Shown here piece by piece: positions 14,170 through 14,366 of a stretch of 14,366 bases of DNA. The notes below the pieces were generated by a model. That model had not been told where the DNA came from. It did not search any database and was given only the letters and a program-made list of their open reading frames with translations. The first letter of the stretch is position 1. The number at the start of each line of letters is the position of its first letter. The stretch lies in contig CALIQN010000085.1 in the NCBI GenBank assembly GCA_938044045.1, positions 1-14,366 of the forward strand. Direction: 5' to 3'. Both the position numbers and the translations under genes were made by a program. Origin of the DNA: an uncultured Peptococcaceae bacterium. GTDB lineage: Bacteria; Bacillota; Peptococcia; Peptococcales; Peptococcaceae.

Positions 14170-14366
14170 TTATTCTCCCCTTTGTTTACTTTTAAGTGCT
14201 CGCTCAATTTCTCTCTGCGCAACCTTTTTAGCATTAGTATCACGCTTATCATAAAGTTTTTTACCCTTTGCCAAGCCTATTTCAAGTTTAATTTTATCTC
14301 TACTAAAATAGGCTTTTAAAGGTACTATCGTGTAACCTTGTTCTTTAATCTCTTGATATAACTTTC
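14170..14366 (-). CDS. smpB: SsrA-binding protein SmpB, 5' part outside window
   Basis: SmpB delivers tmRNA to stalled ribosomes for trans-translation. The 65 C-terminal codons are visible, with PLKAYFSRDKIKLEIGLAKG and then GKKLYDKRD, the most conserved segment of the family, followed by the basic tail AQREIERALKSKQRGE. Full SmpB proteins are about 150-160 aa, so more than half lies beyond position 14366. The stop TAA is at 14170-14172, immediately before the small membrane protein. smpB and the pilus genes run in the same direction, and the promoter for the whole block is probably upstream of the window. Confidence 0.96.
   Translation of the reverse strand, partial: KLYQEIKEQGYTIVPLKAYFSRDKIKLEIGLAKGKKLYDKRDTNAKKVAQREIERALKSKQRGE

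Noticed and set aside
1..14366. CRISPR array, tRNA/rRNA gene, insertion sequence or prophage
   Set aside because: No direct repeat arrays, cloverleaf-like segments, transposase/integrase motifs or phage genes were seen on either strand.

Overview
The window comes from an AT-rich, low-GC Firmicute. Three things point to the Clostridia/Negativicutes side, and more specifically to a Negativicutes-like, possibly outer-membrane-bearing relative: the EF-P sequence, the small acidic CD1247-type protein directly downstream of efp, and a pilus operon carrying GspL/GspM-like assembly genes together with a TldD/TldE pair. This is inference from sequence character; there is no 16S gene here and the genus cannot be fixed. 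The DNA is nearly all coding. No stretch over about 300 bases lacks a gene, and there are no tRNA or rRNA genes, CRISPR arrays, insertion sequences or other mobile-element hallmarks.

Left part (1-2579): a cold-shock protein gene runs off the left edge on the minus strand. It is preceded by a sigma-A-like promoter and a leader of about 150 nt that can fold into a long hairpin. A small YjdJ-type GNAT acetyltransferase lies upstream on the same strand. Divergent from it, alr (alanine racemase) and a 5-formyltetrahydrofolate cyclo-ligase gene form a translationally coupled plus-strand operon. It ends in a long, perfect, bidirectional terminator shared with the converging minus-strand operon.

Centre and right (2577-14366): everything is on the minus strand and closely packed, so transcription reads right to left. 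The order is smpB (cut by the right edge), a 50-aa membrane protein, a GspE/PilB/ComGA ATPase, a GspF/PilC/ComGB platform protein, four class III prepilins (ComGC-, GspH/FimT-, PilV- and PilW-like), a GspL/PilN-like bitopic protein, a PilO/GspM-like bitopic protein, tldD, a GspK/PilX-like protein with a beta-rich tail, tldE, an M24 aminopeptidase, efp and the acidic CD1247-type protein. Many stop codons overlap the next Shine-Dalgarno or start codon, so the block from smpB to the M24 gene looks co-transcribed and translationally coupled. efp also has a convincing promoter of its own.

How it fits together: ATPase, platform, pseudopilins, and GspL- and PilO-like proteins make a compact type IV filament machine in comG-like order, most simply a competence (DNA uptake) or related pseudopilus. 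Its prepilin peptidase, secretin and any retraction ATPase are not in the window. The most unusual point is that the putative tip pseudopilin gene sits between tldD and tldE and overlaps both. This locks a TldD/TldE metalloprotease pair, known elsewhere for processing peptides and unfolded substrates, into the pilus operon. Translation-quality factors (SmpB, EF-P) flank the block.
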